DNA of 34,987 bases from Candidatus Kaiserbacteria bacterium (GCA_029288865.1 JARIGM010000036.1:1-34987), one strand, 5' to 3'. Shown: positions 1-9,294, numbered from the stretch's first letter. Translations and numbers: made by a program. Notes: generated from the letters alone by a model not told the origin.

Positions 1-120
1 CGCAACAGCAAGCAAAATAAATTTCTTCATGTTCTTATTGTACACGCAAAAGCCCCGTTTAAACGGGGCTTTTGCGTGTACAATAAGAACATGAAGAAAT
101 TTATTTTGCTTGCTGTTGCG
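1..120. repeat. Perfect 120-bp palindrome (60-bp arms, no spacer), centred on a terminator-like GC hairpin
   Basis: Bases 61-120 are the exact reverse complement of 1-60; the centre is AAAAGCCCCGTTTAAACGGGGCTTTT. Confidence 0.98.
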
Positions 121-1158
121 GTGGGAGTGATTCTGGTGACGGGAGGAGTAGGTTGGTATGTAAAAGAATCTGCATTAGGAGTGCATCATGCTGCACCCAC
201 GGTTACTACTAGTGGTTCTAATATAAACCAGAAGATACCTGCAGCAGTTACACAACCAATCGCTACATCCAGTCCAGTACCAGTCAATAAATCTCCAGAA
301 AGCACGGCCAATAATAAAATCATCACTAGCGTGTCAACTGGAGATTCAGAAAAATCAACCAATCCAGTAGCTACTACGTCTTCAAAAAGGATCAGTGCTG
401 CTACGCCACCGCACTCCTCAAATTGTCCACCGGTCGACGGAGTAAATACGTTCCACATTACGGATGCCGACGCTGGGAAATATGACTATGCGGATGCAGG
501 AAATGGAGTAATGAACGTGTCGATTGATACAACAGATGTGAAGAAAGGACGAACTCTTTATTTGGGAACGGGAAAAAAGTCCGTTGCAGGTAGTGGTGGT
601 CCAGATATCATTATCGTAAAGCCTGGAGTGCCAACCGGTCCAATCTGCATTGATGGTGGCCCTGGAGATGACATTATCGAGGGTGGTGATGGGACGGAAA
701 CGATTTGGGGAGGACCAGGAGATGATGACATTAGTGGGGGAGCCGGAGATGATGTTATTTCAGGAGGCATTGGAGATAATAGCCTAGAAGGAGGTGCAGG
801 AGCAGACGTTTTTAAATTCTTGTCAGAGGAAGAAACGAACAATACAGATATTCAGGATTTCAATCCGACACAAGGAGACAAGATAGATCTTTCTGCGATT
901 GATGCGGACACAACTACTCCAGGTGATCAAGCGTTCGTATTCATGGGAGAACAAGATGATTTTTCGGGTCGTGCCGGAGAATTGATAACTGCAAATTTCT
1001 CGAAGGTGGATAATTCAACGGGAAAAGTCGTTTCAAAAGTAATCGAATTGAGAGGCGACACCGATGGTGACCGTATCCCTGATATCAGTCTAGAGATTCA
1101 AATGGATTCTGCAGTATCGAGCTCGACAGTTTTAACAAAATCTAATTTCGCCCTCTAA
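91..1158 (+). CDS. Membrane-anchored/secreted protein with RTX-type (hemolysin calcium-binding) Gly-Asp repeats
   Basis: N-terminal TM segment, Ser/Thr/Pro-rich linker, GGPGDDIIEGGDGTETIWGGPGDDDISGGAGDDVISGG repeats. ATG at 91 preferred over GTG at 76 because TACAAT lies 6 nt upstream. Confidence 0.8.
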   Translation: MKKFILLAVAVGVILVTGGVGWYVKESALGVHHAAPTVTTSGSNINQKIPAAVTQPIATSSPVPVNKSPESTANNKIITSVSTGDSEKSTNPVATTSSKRISAATPPHSSNCPPVDGVNTFHITDADAGKYDYADAGNGVMNVSIDTTDVKKGRTLYLGTGKKSVAGSGGPDIIIVKPGVPTGPICIDGGPGDDIIEGGDGTETIWGGPGDDDISGGAGDDVISGGIGDNSLEGGAGADVFKFLSEEETNNTDIQDFNPTQGDKIDLSAIDADTTTPGDQAFVFMGEQDDFSGRAGELITANFSKVDNSTGKVVSKVIELRGDTDGDRIPDISLEIQMDSAVSSSTVLTKSNFAL

Positions 1159-1194
1159 GGCTTATTTTGTTTTTGCATCTGCTAAGCTGTATGT

Positions 1195-2211
1195 ATGTCT
1201 GAAAAACCTCCTCGCAAACCTTCTTTCGAAGTGCGGGCTCCGTCTGAAAATTCAAATGAGCAAACAGAGCCAAAGGATGCGAAATATTCCATTCCTCCTG
1301 ATTATCACTTCACAATAAAGAAACCTACAGAAGCAGAGCCAACAAAAGCAGACGCTGCTGAAGCGCCCGAAGTTCCCGGACAAGAAGGCGTGAAGACGTC
1401 TGATCCATACCTCACGATTGCCATAAAGTCTGCTCTCGGAAAGATGCCAGATAACTCGAAAGAAGCCGCTGGCGTTATGGGTGCGAGGAATCCAGTGATG
1501 ATCCGACTGGATGAACGGCTCAAGGAAATGAAGGCGCGGATGGCAGAAGCCGCAACCAATAAAGAGAATGCGCCAAAACAACCTGAAACAAGCAAGATTA
1601 ATTCAGTCTCGTATAAGCTGGAGAATATAAAATCATCGGAATCCAAAGAAGGAAAAGAGGGAGAAAAGACTCCGGAGGGAGGTGCTGAAAAAGGACCGGA
1701 AAGCAAGGAAGATAGTGCTGCAGAGAAGGGCGATAAAAAAGATGAATCGGGAGAAAAGACTGAAGAAGGTAAGAAAAAGCGCTCTTGGGAAGGCAAGGAT
1801 CCGAAGGATTTGAATACACGCGAAAAGATCTCCAAATTCATATTTGGCGGTCAGAAGTTGGCTGGTAAGGCAGCAGTCGGTGCATTGGCTGTGGGAGGGG
1901 TCGCGGCACTGGCATGGGGAATTGGCGCTACATGGGGAGCTCCTGTAGTGGGTGCAGCGGGACTGGGAGCGGTTGGTCTGACCATGCTCAGCGGACTCTC
2001 CTACATAGGCTCGTTTGCTGTCATAGACGGATTAGTAATGAAAGCAGCGATCGAGTTCTTCTTTAAGGGCGGAATCAAAGATTGGGCAAACGAAACATTC
2101 GGTTTCTTGGGAGTGAAGTTGGGCAAGGGCGGGGGCGATCATAAGCCTAAACAGGCTGCAGCGCACAGTGGCGGAGGTGGCGGAAGCGACCATGGGGCAG
2201 GTCATCATTAA
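1195..2211 (+). CDS. Hypothetical Lys/Glu-rich protein with hydrophobic segment and Gly/His-rich C-terminus
   Basis: Long ORF; charged low-complexity N-terminal half, hydrophobic stretch AAVGALAVGGVAALAWGIGATWGAPVVGAAGLGAVGLTML, C-terminal HSGGGGGSDHGAGHH. Confidence 0.75.
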   Translation: MSEKPPRKPSFEVRAPSENSNEQTEPKDAKYSIPPDYHFTIKKPTEAEPTKADAAEAPEVPGQEGVKTSDPYLTIAIKSALGKMPDNSKEAAGVMGARNPVMIRLDERLKEMKARMAEAATNKENAPKQPETSKINSVSYKLENIKSSESKEGKEGEKTPEGGAEKGPESKEDSAAEKGDKKDESGEKTEEGKKKRSWEGKDPKDLNTREKISKFIFGGQKLAGKAAVGALAVGGVAALAWGIGATWGAPVVGAAGLGAVGLTMLSGLSYIGSFAVIDGLVMKAAIEFFFKGGIKDWANETFGFLGVKLGKGGGDHKPKQAAAHSGGGGGSDHGAGHH

Positions 2212-2214
2212 TCC

Positions 2215-2428
2215 TTGACCTTTGGCTTTTCGGCGTGTACCTTTAACCATAACGCGAGAACTGCGTTCTTTTTGCTGTCCCTGACCATATCTTTGAGAAG
2301 AGCAGCCAAAGACGCACGCGGGTTTGCCCTTCGACGCCTTGGTTGCCTGTCATTCTTTGCTTTCGGGTAAAAGAACAGGCAGGCGCACTGGCATTTATAA
2401 AGTCAATTTACTGTAACTTTACAAACAT
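2215..2428 (+). promoter_or_regulatory. tuf promoter and structured leader
   Basis: TTGACC (2215-2220), 17 nt, TACCTT (2238-2243); hairpin AACGC-GAGAACT-GCGTT at 2251-2267 followed by CTTTTT; a second imperfect stem GCCTGT...ACAGGC further down. Confidence 0.45.
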
Positions 2429-3628
2429 ATGGCAGCAGATGCATTCGATCGCAGCAAGCCGCACATGAACGTAGGTACCATCGGTCACGTTGACCATGGA
2501 AAGACCACGCTCACGGCTTCTATCTTGAATGTTCTTAACCTCAACTCTGACAAGGGCTACAAGGCTCGCGTGGAGAAGGTCGAGAACATCGACAACGCGC
2601 CTGAAGAAAAGGCTCGTGGTATTACTATCGCGCTTCACCACTCGGAGTACGAGTCGCCAAAGCGTCACTACGCTCACATCGACGCTCCAGGTCACGCTGA
2701 CTACATCAAGAACATGATTACTGGTGCTGCCCAGATGGACGGCGCAGTACTCGTGGTTGCTGCGACTGACGGCGCAATGCCTCAGACCCGTGAGCACATC
2801 CTTCTTGCAAAGCAGGTCGGTGTGCCGAAGCTCATCGTCTTCCTCAACAAGGTTGATATGGTCGATGACGCTGACATGGTTGACCTCGTCGAAGAGGAAA
2901 TCAAGGAACTCCTTGCAAAGCAGGGCTTTACCGACTCTCCAGTTATTAAGGGATCTGGCCTCAAGGCTCTCGAAGCAACCTCTGCTGAGGACCCATGGGC
3001 TTTGAAGGTTAAGGAGCTCGTCGATACGATGGACTCATACTTCCCAGACCCAGTTCGTGAGACTGACAAGCCGTTCCTCATGCCGATCGAAGACATCTTC
3101 TCTATTGAAGGTCGCGGTACTGTGGTAACAGGCCGTATCGAGCGCGGTATGGTGAAGGTTGGTGAAGAAGTTGAGATCGTCGGTATGGCGCCAACTGCTA
3201 AGACCACCATCACTGGTATCGAGATGTTCAACAAGCAGCTCCAGGAAGGACAGGCTGGCGACAACGCTGGTATTCTCCTCCGCGGAACCAAGAAGGACGA
3301 TGTCCATCGCGGTCAGGTGCTTGCGAAGACTGGCTCGGTAACGCCTCACACTGACTTCGAAGCAGAAGTCTACATCCTTTCTAAGGATGAGGGAGGTCGC
3401 CATACGCCATTCTTCTCTGGTTACAAGCCTCAGTTCTACGTTCGTACGACTGACGTGACCGGTGAAGTGACTCTTCCAGATGGAAAGGAGATGGTTATGC
3501 CAGGTGATACCGTTACCTTCAAGGTAAAGCTCACTTCTCCGATCGCTCTTGAGGACAACACCCGCTTCGCTATCCGTGAAGGTGGCCGTACTGTCGGCGC
3601 CGGCGTTGTTACGAAGATTGTTGCCTAA
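2429..3628 (+). CDS. tuf: Elongation factor Tu
   Basis: [42 protein letters not shown] motifs; full length 399 aa. Confidence 0.98.
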   Translation: MAADAFDRSKPHMNVGTIGHVDHGKTTLTASILNVLNLNSDKGYKARVEKVENIDNAPEEKARGITIALHHSEYESPKRHYAHIDAPGHADYIKNMITGAAQMDGAVLVVAATDGAMPQTREHILLAKQVGVPKLIVFLNKVDMVDDADMVDLVEEEIKELLAKQGFTDSPVIKGSGLKALEATSAEDPWALKVKELVDTMDSYFPDPVRETDKPFLMPIEDIFSIEGRGTVVTGRIERGMVKVGEEVEIVGMAPTAKTTITGIEMFNKQLQEGQAGDNAGILLRGTKKDDVHRGQVLAKTGSVTPHTDFEAEVYILSKDEGGRHTPFFSGYKPQFYVRTTDVTGEVTLPDGKEMVMPGDTVTFKVKLTSPIALEDNTRFAIREGGRTVGAGVVTKIVA

Positions 3629-3651
3629 TCTTATTCGATCTTTTGACCCGT

Positions 3652-4008
3652 ATGGCAACCGCAACTAAAAAAGCTCCGAAGAAAGAGGCAGGTGCTGTCG
3701 CAGAGCCAAAGCTCCGGATCCGTGTGCGTGCCTACGAGCACAAGATCCTCGACCTCTCCGTGAAGCAGATCATGGACACCGCGAATCGCTTTGATGCGAA
3801 GATCGTTGGTCCAGTACCGCTTCCGACAGAGATCAAGCGTTGGACCGTGAACCGTTCTTCTTTCATCGATAAGGACTCACGCGAACAGTTCGAGATGCGT
3901 ATTCATAAGCGCCTTATCGACATCATGTCGCCGAATCCGAAGGTGATCGAAGCGCTCACGAACCTCAACCTTCCGTCTGGTGTCACCATCGACGTGAAGA
4001 TGGTCTAA
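3652..4008 (+). CDS. rpsJ: 30S ribosomal protein S10 with basic/Ala-rich N-terminal extension
   Basis: RIRVRAYEHKILDLSVKQIMDTANRFDAKIVGPVPLPTEIKRWTVNRSSFIDKDSREQFEMRIHKRLIDI; ATG at 3652. Confidence 0.95.
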   Translation: MATATKKAPKKEAGAVAEPKLRIRVRAYEHKILDLSVKQIMDTANRFDAKIVGPVPLPTEIKRWTVNRSSFIDKDSREQFEMRIHKRLIDIMSPNPKVIEALTNLNLPSGVTIDVKMV

Positions 4009-4023
4009 GCGAACGCGAAGACT

Positions 4024-4061
4024 AAAACAAAAACCGCCCAGCAATGGGCGGTTTTTGTTTT
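4024..4061. terminator. Bidirectional intrinsic terminator between rpsJ and the convergent ORF
   Basis: AAAACAAAAACCGCCCA-GCAA-TGGGCGGTTTTTGTTTT, 17-bp perfect arms. Confidence 0.9.
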
Positions 4062-4398
4062 ATGCTGCCTGGGCGATATCCCTATTGATCGAGTCTAGGA
4101 GAATGTTTTGAATTTTAACGTTGTCTGACGCCCGCTCTTCAGGAGTTTTCTCGGAATTTTTACGGGTTAATGTAATGATCTGGATCGCCTCATCACGAGT
4201 GAGCCCGTATTGTATGCCTGGATCCGTGATATCGAGATTCATCTTGGTAAGTAATGGCTGGAGGACTGTTGCCACGGAAAGATCCACGCCCATCTTTGTT
4301 TTCAAAAGATTAAATCCTTCGGTGGGAGTCTCGGAGGTTTCTGCCTTTTCTGTTCCCTTGTTTACTTTGGGCCCAAAGTTCACGTGTTCCATATTCAT
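4060..4398 (-). CDS. Hypothetical protein (112 aa)
   Basis: ORF with TATACT 7 nt upstream of its ATG on the minus strand, ending in a bidirectional terminator. Confidence 0.6.
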   Translation of the reverse strand: MNMEHVNFGPKVNKGTEKAETSETPTEGFNLLKTKMGVDLSVATVLQPLLTKMNLDITDPGIQYGLTRDEAIQIITLTRKNSEKTPEERASDNVKIQNILLDSINRDIAQAA

Positions 4399-4440
4399 TG
4401 GGATCAGTATACCAGTACTGATGCTGTATACTCACTAGTA

Positions 4441-4842
4441 ATGCACGTATTCTTAAACCAACTCAACGCGTTCTTCTCCGAACCTACCATGCAGCTCTAC
4501 CTCCTCGCCTCTGCGGGCGCCTTGGCGATGCTCTATGCCATCTTGCGTTCGCAAGACTCTACGCGAGTGATCGTGCATGAGGACGCTCCTAAGAATTGGG
4601 TGCCAGGTCAGGCTATTAATTGGAAGCTGGTCGTGGCAGGGGTGGCTTGCACCATGCTGGGCGCTGTCGGTTTTGCCGAGCTTTCGTCGCTCTCTCCAAT
4701 CGTTAATACAGAAAATCTCGATGTCGTGGCAACTTCCAACAATCTCCTCATGGGCGCACGCAATTGCATGATGATATTCGTTGCGGTTGGTGTATTGGCA
4801 CTTTTGGTAGGCCTTAAGTCTCTAGTGAGAAGAAAGGGCTAG
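4441..4842 (+). CDS. Hypothetical membrane protein
   Basis: ATG at 4441 with TATACT 8 nt upstream; hydrophobic segments LYLLASAGALAMLYAIL, LVVAGVACTMLGAVGFAEL and MMIFVAVGVLALLVGL. Confidence 0.65.
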   Translation: MHVFLNQLNAFFSEPTMQLYLLASAGALAMLYAILRSQDSTRVIVHEDAPKNWVPGQAINWKLVVAGVACTMLGAVGFAELSSLSPIVNTENLDVVATSNNLLMGARNCMMIFVAVGVLALLVGLKSLVRRKG

Positions 4843-5038
4843 GTTTTGGAAGTATCGCCTCAAATTCTTGGAAAGTAGCCTCTTGGAGAACTCTCGCTAA
4901 CTCTGGCCCACGTTCATAGATATAAGCTAGTGGGAGCAGGAATCTCGATATATGCTGCGGGAGAATGCATTCATATTCGATGTAAAGTGTTGATTCTATC
5001 TGGATTCTATTGATAATTTTTGTCTTAAATGGTTCCAT
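4814..5038 (-). CDS. Hypothetical protein (74 aa), overlaps the upstream gene tail-to-tail
   Basis: ORF track only; no recognised domain. Confidence 0.35.
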   Translation of the reverse strand: MEPFKTKIINRIQIESTLYIEYECILPQHISRFLLPLAYIYERGPELARVLQEATFQEFEAILPKPSPFFSLET

Positions 5039-5152
5039 ATTGGCATTGTTGGTTGTGATAAACGCACGCTATTAAGTATGACGGGTTAGTCGGCCCAGAA
5101 AGGGGAATAACAGAGAAAAATCTCTCGACTTGCGTATTTCTGCGGGTTCCCG

Positions 5153-5247
5153 TATAGTGCTTGAAACGCTACGTACGGCTGACGGCCGGACCAATTGCAA
5201 GGATTCCAAAGGGAATCCTGCGCCATTGAGCGCATTTTATTTTACCT
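5153..5247 (+). promoter_or_regulatory. rplC promoter -10 and structured leader
   Basis: TATAGT at 5153-5158; hairpin GC(A)AGGATTCC-AAAG-GGAATCCTGC (about 5197-5221) partly overlapping hairpin TGCGC-CATTGA-GCGCA (5219-5234) followed by TTTTATTTTA, then ATG at 5248. Confidence 0.5.
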
Positions 5248-5874
5248 ATGAAATTCATCCTCGCCCGCAAAGGCCGCATGACACAGATCTTCCAAGAGGA
5301 CGGTCGTGTTAAGGCTGGAACCGTCCTTACGGCCGGCCCTATTACCGTTACCCAGGTGAAGACTCCAGAGACCGACGGCTACTCAGCTGTTCAGGTCGGT
5401 TTTGACGTCCAGAACAAGCCAGAGCGCCTTACTAAGGCAGTCCTTGGCCACCTCAAAGGCAAGGCTTTTAAGGTCATCAAGGAATTCCGCGTTGAAAATC
5501 CTGCAGAATTGGGAGATTTGACGGTTGGTACTGAGATCGGCCTTGATACCTTCGCTGTTGGCGACGGTGTGAACGTCGTTGGTACTTCTCGCGGTCGCGG
5601 ATTCGCTGGCGTGGTCAAGCGCCATGGTTTCCATGGCGGTCGCCGCACGCACGGTCAGAAGCACTCTGAACGTGAGCCAGGTTCTATCGGTGGTGGTGGT
5701 CGTGCCGGAGGTCGCGTTGCGAAGGGTCTTCGCATGGCAGGTCGCATGGGTTCTGACCGTATCACCGTGAAGAATCTCGAGATCCTTCATATCGACGCAG
5801 CCAAGGGAGAAATCATCGTTTCAGGCGCTATTCCTGGCTCACCAGGATCGGTGGTGGAGATAACCTCTAAGTAA
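5248..5874 (+). CDS. rplC: 50S ribosomal protein L3
   Basis: GRGFAGVVKRHGFHGGRRTHGQKHSEREPGSIGGGG...GRMGSDRITVKNLEI. Confidence 0.97.
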   Translation: MKFILARKGRMTQIFQEDGRVKAGTVLTAGPITVTQVKTPETDGYSAVQVGFDVQNKPERLTKAVLGHLKGKAFKVIKEFRVENPAELGDLTVGTEIGLDTFAVGDGVNVVGTSRGRGFAGVVKRHGFHGGRRTHGQKHSEREPGSIGGGGRAGGRVAKGLRMAGRMGSDRITVKNLEILHIDAAKGEIIVSGAIPGSPGSVVEITSK

Positions 5875-5881
5875 TTTATAT

Positions 5882-6613
5882 ATGGCAACTACACCTAAAA
5901 CATCTCCAGCAAAGAAGGCTCCTAAAGCTGATGTCGCACTCGAAGCGAAGATCTGGGACGTATCCGGCAAGGAAACAGGCACCATCGCTCTCCCAGCTGA
6001 ACTTTTCGGCGCTGATTGGAATGCAGACCTCGTCCACCAGGTATACGTCGGTATGCGTGCGAATGCTCGTCCAACCGTTGCGAACACGAAGTTCCGCGGC
6101 GAAGTATCCGGCGGCGGCAAGAAGCCATGGAAGCAGAAGGGTACTGGACGTGCTCGTCACGGTTCGAACCGTTCTCCGATCTGGCGCTCTGGCGGTATCA
6201 CTCACGGTCCTCGTGCTGAACGTGATTACACCGTAAAGATCAACAAGAAGATGCGCGTTGCTGCACTTCGCGCCGTCCTTTCAAAGAAATTTAAGGAAGG
6301 AGAGATCATCTTCGTGAACAAGTTCGATTTCGCTGAGCCTAAGACCCGCGATGCTCGCGCAGCGATTGTCGCTATCGCAGCAGCAGCTGGAGCACCGACA
6401 CTCGCAACCAAGCGCGTTAATGCAGCAGTCATCGCACTTGTGAAGAAGGATGTCACTTCAGAAAAGAGCTTCCGCAACATCGGCAGCATGATCTCTGAAG
6501 AAGTCCGCAACTTGAACACGGTCGACCTCATGGACAAGAAGTTCCTCATCATCGAGAATCCTGCAGAGGCATTTGAGGTGTTGAAGGCTCGCCTCCCGAA
6601 CGCGGCTGCATAA
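5882..6613 (+). CDS. rplD: 50S ribosomal protein L4
   Basis: NARPTVANTKFRGEVSGGGKKPWKQKGTGRARHGSNRSPIWRSGGITHGPRAERDY. Confidence 0.97.
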   Translation: MATTPKTSPAKKAPKADVALEAKIWDVSGKETGTIALPAELFGADWNADLVHQVYVGMRANARPTVANTKFRGEVSGGGKKPWKQKGTGRARHGSNRSPIWRSGGITHGPRAERDYTVKINKKMRVAALRAVLSKKFKEGEIIFVNKFDFAEPKTRDARAAIVAIAAAAGAPTLATKRVNAAVIALVKKDVTSEKSFRNIGSMISEEVRNLNTVDLMDKKFLIIENPAEAFEVLKARLPNAAA

Positions 6614-6624
6614 TATATTGACTT

Positions 6625-6987
6625 ATGGCACTCTTCTCAACAAAAAAGAATACAAAGAAAGCTCCGGCTAAGACTCCTGCAAAGGAAATCAAGAAGTCGG
6701 TAGACGGACGTGAGCACACTGTGCTCAGCGCGCCATGGCTTTCTGAAAAGGCACTTATCGGCACTGAAAACGGCGTCTACGTGTTTAAGGTTCCTGCGAA
6801 TGCGACGAAGCCTCAGGTCGCTGCAGCGATCCAGACCATCTACAATGTGACTCCTCGCCAGGTTCGCATGGTGAACCTTCCAGCAAAGCGCAAGGCACTC
6901 CGTACCCGCCGCGGTTTCGGTGTCCGTGCTGCTCGCCACAAGGCATATGTCTACCTCAACAAGGGTGAGAGCATCCAGTTTGCATAG
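6625..6987 (+). CDS. rplW: 50S ribosomal protein L23
   Basis: APWLSEKALIGTENGVYVFKVPANATKPQVAAAIQTIYNVTPRQVRMVNLPAKRKALRTRRGFGVRAARHKAYVYL. Confidence 0.95.
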   Translation: MALFSTKKNTKKAPAKTPAKEIKKSVDGREHTVLSAPWLSEKALIGTENGVYVFKVPANATKPQVAAAIQTIYNVTPRQVRMVNLPAKRKALRTRRGFGVRAARHKAYVYLNKGESIQFA

Positions 6988-6997
6988 CATCTGATAT

Positions 6998-7840
6998 ATG
7001 AAAACGTACAAACCAACATCCAAGAGCCGTCGCCACATGACAACCGTGACATATCGCGGTGTCCTCTCAGGCGACAAGCCAATGAAGAGTCTCTTGAAGA
7101 CGAAGAAGGATCGTGCTGGCCGCAACAACCAGGGCCGCATCACCACTCGTCATCAGGGAGGTGGACACAAGAAACGCTTCCGCGACGTGGACTTCTCGTA
7201 CAACAAGATGAACATCCCAGCGAAGGTTGAGACCATCGAGTATGATCCATACCGCACCGGCTTCATCGCTCGTGTCGTATACGCAGATGGAGAGCGCCGT
7301 TATGTCCTCGCAACGAAGGATATGAAGGTCGGAGATTCATTCATCGTGGGTGAAAACGTTCCGGTTAAGCCGAACAACCGCCTTCCGATCGGAAAGATTC
7401 CATCAGGAACCTTCGTATACAACATCGAGCTCAAGCTTGGCGCAGGCGCTCGCCTTGCTCGCTCTGCAGGTAACGCTGCTGAAGTTGTCGCTCATGATGC
7501 GGGATACACTCAGATCAAGCTTCCTTCAACCGAAATCCGCCGTGTTTCAGATCTCTGCTACGCATCGGTTGGTACTGTCGGTAACGAAGAGCAGCGTCTC
7601 GTAAATATCGGTAAGGCAGGTCGTTCACGCTGGATGGGTATCCGCCCAACTGTTCGTGGTACTGCAATGAACCCAGTCGATCACCCACACGGAGGTGGTG
7701 AAGGACGCCAGGGACGTGGTCTCCGCCGCGCGAAGAGTATGTGGGGTAAGCCAACTGGAAAGGGTCAGAAGACTCGTACGCCGAAGAAGTACTCGAACGT
7801 GTTCATCGTTTCTCGCCGCAAGGTTGGAAAGAAGCGCTAA
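6998..7840 (+). CDS. rplB: 50S ribosomal protein L2
   Basis: TTRHQGGGHKKRFRDVDF, VRGTAMNPVDHPHGGGEGRQGRGLRRAKSMWGKPTGKGQKTR. Confidence 0.98.
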   Translation: MKTYKPTSKSRRHMTTVTYRGVLSGDKPMKSLLKTKKDRAGRNNQGRITTRHQGGGHKKRFRDVDFSYNKMNIPAKVETIEYDPYRTGFIARVVYADGERRYVLATKDMKVGDSFIVGENVPVKPNNRLPIGKIPSGTFVYNIELKLGAGARLARSAGNAAEVVAHDAGYTQIKLPSTEIRRVSDLCYASVGTVGNEEQRLVNIGKAGRSRWMGIRPTVRGTAMNPVDHPHGGGEGRQGRGLRRAKSMWGKPTGKGQKTRTPKKYSNVFIVSRRKVGKKR

Positions 7841-7844
7841 GCAC

Positions 7845-7916
7845 ACAAATAGAAAAACCCCGCTTGTTCCTGAGCCCACCCTCTCGGGACGGAACAAGCG
7901 GGGTTTTTCTATTTGT
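7845..7916. terminator. Bidirectional terminator with 26-bp perfect arms
   Basis: ACAAATAGAAAAACCCCGCTTGTTCC (7845-7870) / GGAACAAGCGGGGTTTTTCTATTTGT (7891-7916), 20-nt loop. Confidence 0.92.
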
Positions 7917-7930
7917 ACTACTTGTTTTAG

Positions 7931-8773
7931 CTACTTATACGATGGATTTAGAATGCTGGAGAGCTGGGAAAGGGGAATCTTTACGGTCTGCGGACCTGCC
8001 GCGTATGCGGCGACCTGGTATGGAGGGAAGTAGATAACAAGATTGCTGCCATCAAGGACGAAATCCTGGAAGTTGTCCGCGCTTGGGGCAGTGCCTGAGC
8101 TTATCATGTCGGTATCGCCGTCAGCACCTAATTGCTGCGTGATGCTCGCGCGAGTGAGAGAGCTCAATGTATTTAAGTACGAAGAACCAGGAGCAAAGAG
8201 GTTCGAAAGGGCTAGTTTTTGGCCTGTTTTCGCATCAAAGGTAAACGCCTCGAAGTAGCTGTTCGGATGAGCGCCGAGCGTGTCGCTGTAGACCGAGAAG
8301 AGGTAGGAAACAGTCTTTGGCGAGCTGTAATATTGGTACGTATCCGAAAAAGCATACTTTCGACCTGAATCGAGGCCCTGCATCTTGATATCTTCAGCGG
8401 TCAGGCTGTCGAGGCCGCTATCACTTTTAAATCCTGCCGCGGCATTAGTCGAGAAATCCTTCAAGATTTGCACCACTTTCGCATCTGCTTGCGCTCCTGC
8501 GGTGCTCGCGAGCGGTGTCGCAGAAGGATATTGCAGGTCGATATCATAATATTTACCATGATCTTCGTATTTGCTCGCTGGGGCGCCTGCATCAGCAATA
8601 TTTCCGCCCGTGGTGCCCGAAGTGCCACCAAATGGGTTGCTAGAAGTTGCTGTGGTACCGTTTTGCGAATTCTGTGGAGTTTTTATAAAGAAGAACCACG
8701 CAATACCGCCTAAAATAAGGATAATTACGGCTACAATTGCTATATAAAGGAAGGTGCGGGTTTGGGGACTCAT
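7931..8773 (-). CDS. Membrane-anchored DUF3298/RsiV-like domain protein
   Basis: N-terminal TM (TFLYIAIVAVIILILGGIAWFFF); C-terminal LVIYFPPYQVAAYAAGPQTVKIPLSQL typical of DUF3298; TATAAT 7 nt before the ATG. Confidence 0.75.
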   Translation of the reverse strand: MSPQTRTFLYIAIVAVIILILGGIAWFFFIKTPQNSQNGTTATSSNPFGGTSGTTGGNIADAGAPASKYEDHGKYYDIDLQYPSATPLASTAGAQADAKVVQILKDFSTNAAAGFKSDSGLDSLTAEDIKMQGLDSGRKYAFSDTYQYYSSPKTVSYLFSVYSDTLGAHPNSYFEAFTFDAKTGQKLALSNLFAPGSSYLNTLSSLTRASITQQLGADGDTDMISSGTAPSADNFQDFVLDGSNLVIYFPPYQVAAYAAGPQTVKIPLSQLSSILNPSYK

Positions 8774-8867
8774 ATAAGCAATTATACGTTCGATTGGGAA
8801 ATGACGAAGCTCAAGCGGTGCGTAGGCCCATAATTTTAGGGCGAAAGCATCATCTTAGCTTCACCAT

Positions 8868-8931
8868 TTGACACGGCGTCTTATTTCGTATAGATTTTAC
8901 CTATCCCGCCGGAGCGGGCTTTTAACTACTC
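8868..8931 (+). promoter_or_regulatory. rpsS promoter and 5' hairpin leader
   Basis: TTGACA (8868-8873), 17 nt, TAGATT (8891-8896); hairpin CCCGC-CGGA-GCGGG (8905-8918) followed by CTTTT; ATG at 8932. Confidence 0.65.
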
Positions 8932-9291
8932 ATGCCTCGATCGCTCAAAAAAGGACCCTTCGTGGACGTAAAGCTCATGAAGAAAGTATCACTCGCAGGA
9001 AAACCGTCGTCTAGCGCGGTTATTAAGACATGGGCACGTCGCTCCCAGATTGCTCCTGAATTCGTCGGCTTCACGTTCGGCGTTCATAACGGCCAGAAGC
9101 ATGTCGAAGTGCTCGTCACTGAAGATATGGTCGGCCACCGCCTTGGAGAATTCTCTCCAACCAAGAAGTTCGTTCGTCACGGCGGTAAGATGCAGAAGGA
9201 GCTCGAGCAGAAGAAGCAGCAGTCTGAAATCGCTGCAGCTAAGGCCGCAAAGGCAGCTCCAGCAGCTAAGGCAGCCCCTAAGAAGAAATAA
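8932..9291 (+). CDS. rpsS: 30S ribosomal protein S19 with Ala/Lys-rich C-terminal extension
   Basis: [19 protein letters not shown]...[17 protein letters not shown]. Confidence 0.97.
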   Translation: MPRSLKKGPFVDVKLMKKVSLAGKPSSSAVIKTWARRSQIAPEFVGFTFGVHNGQKHVEVLVTEDMVGHRLGEFSPTKKFVRHGGKMQKELEQKKQQSEIAAAKAAKAAPAAKAAPKKK

Positions 9292-9294
9292 GGT

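Noticed and set aside
2408-3664. Several long antisense ORFs over tuf (e.g. 2782-3291 -, 3035-3664 -)
   Set aside because: They mirror the strongly codon-biased EF-Tu gene; the sense product is unequivocal and no domain is recognisable on the antisense strand.
5130-5312. 60-aa ORF overlapping the rplC leader
   Set aside because: It covers the predicted structured leader and enters rplC in another frame.
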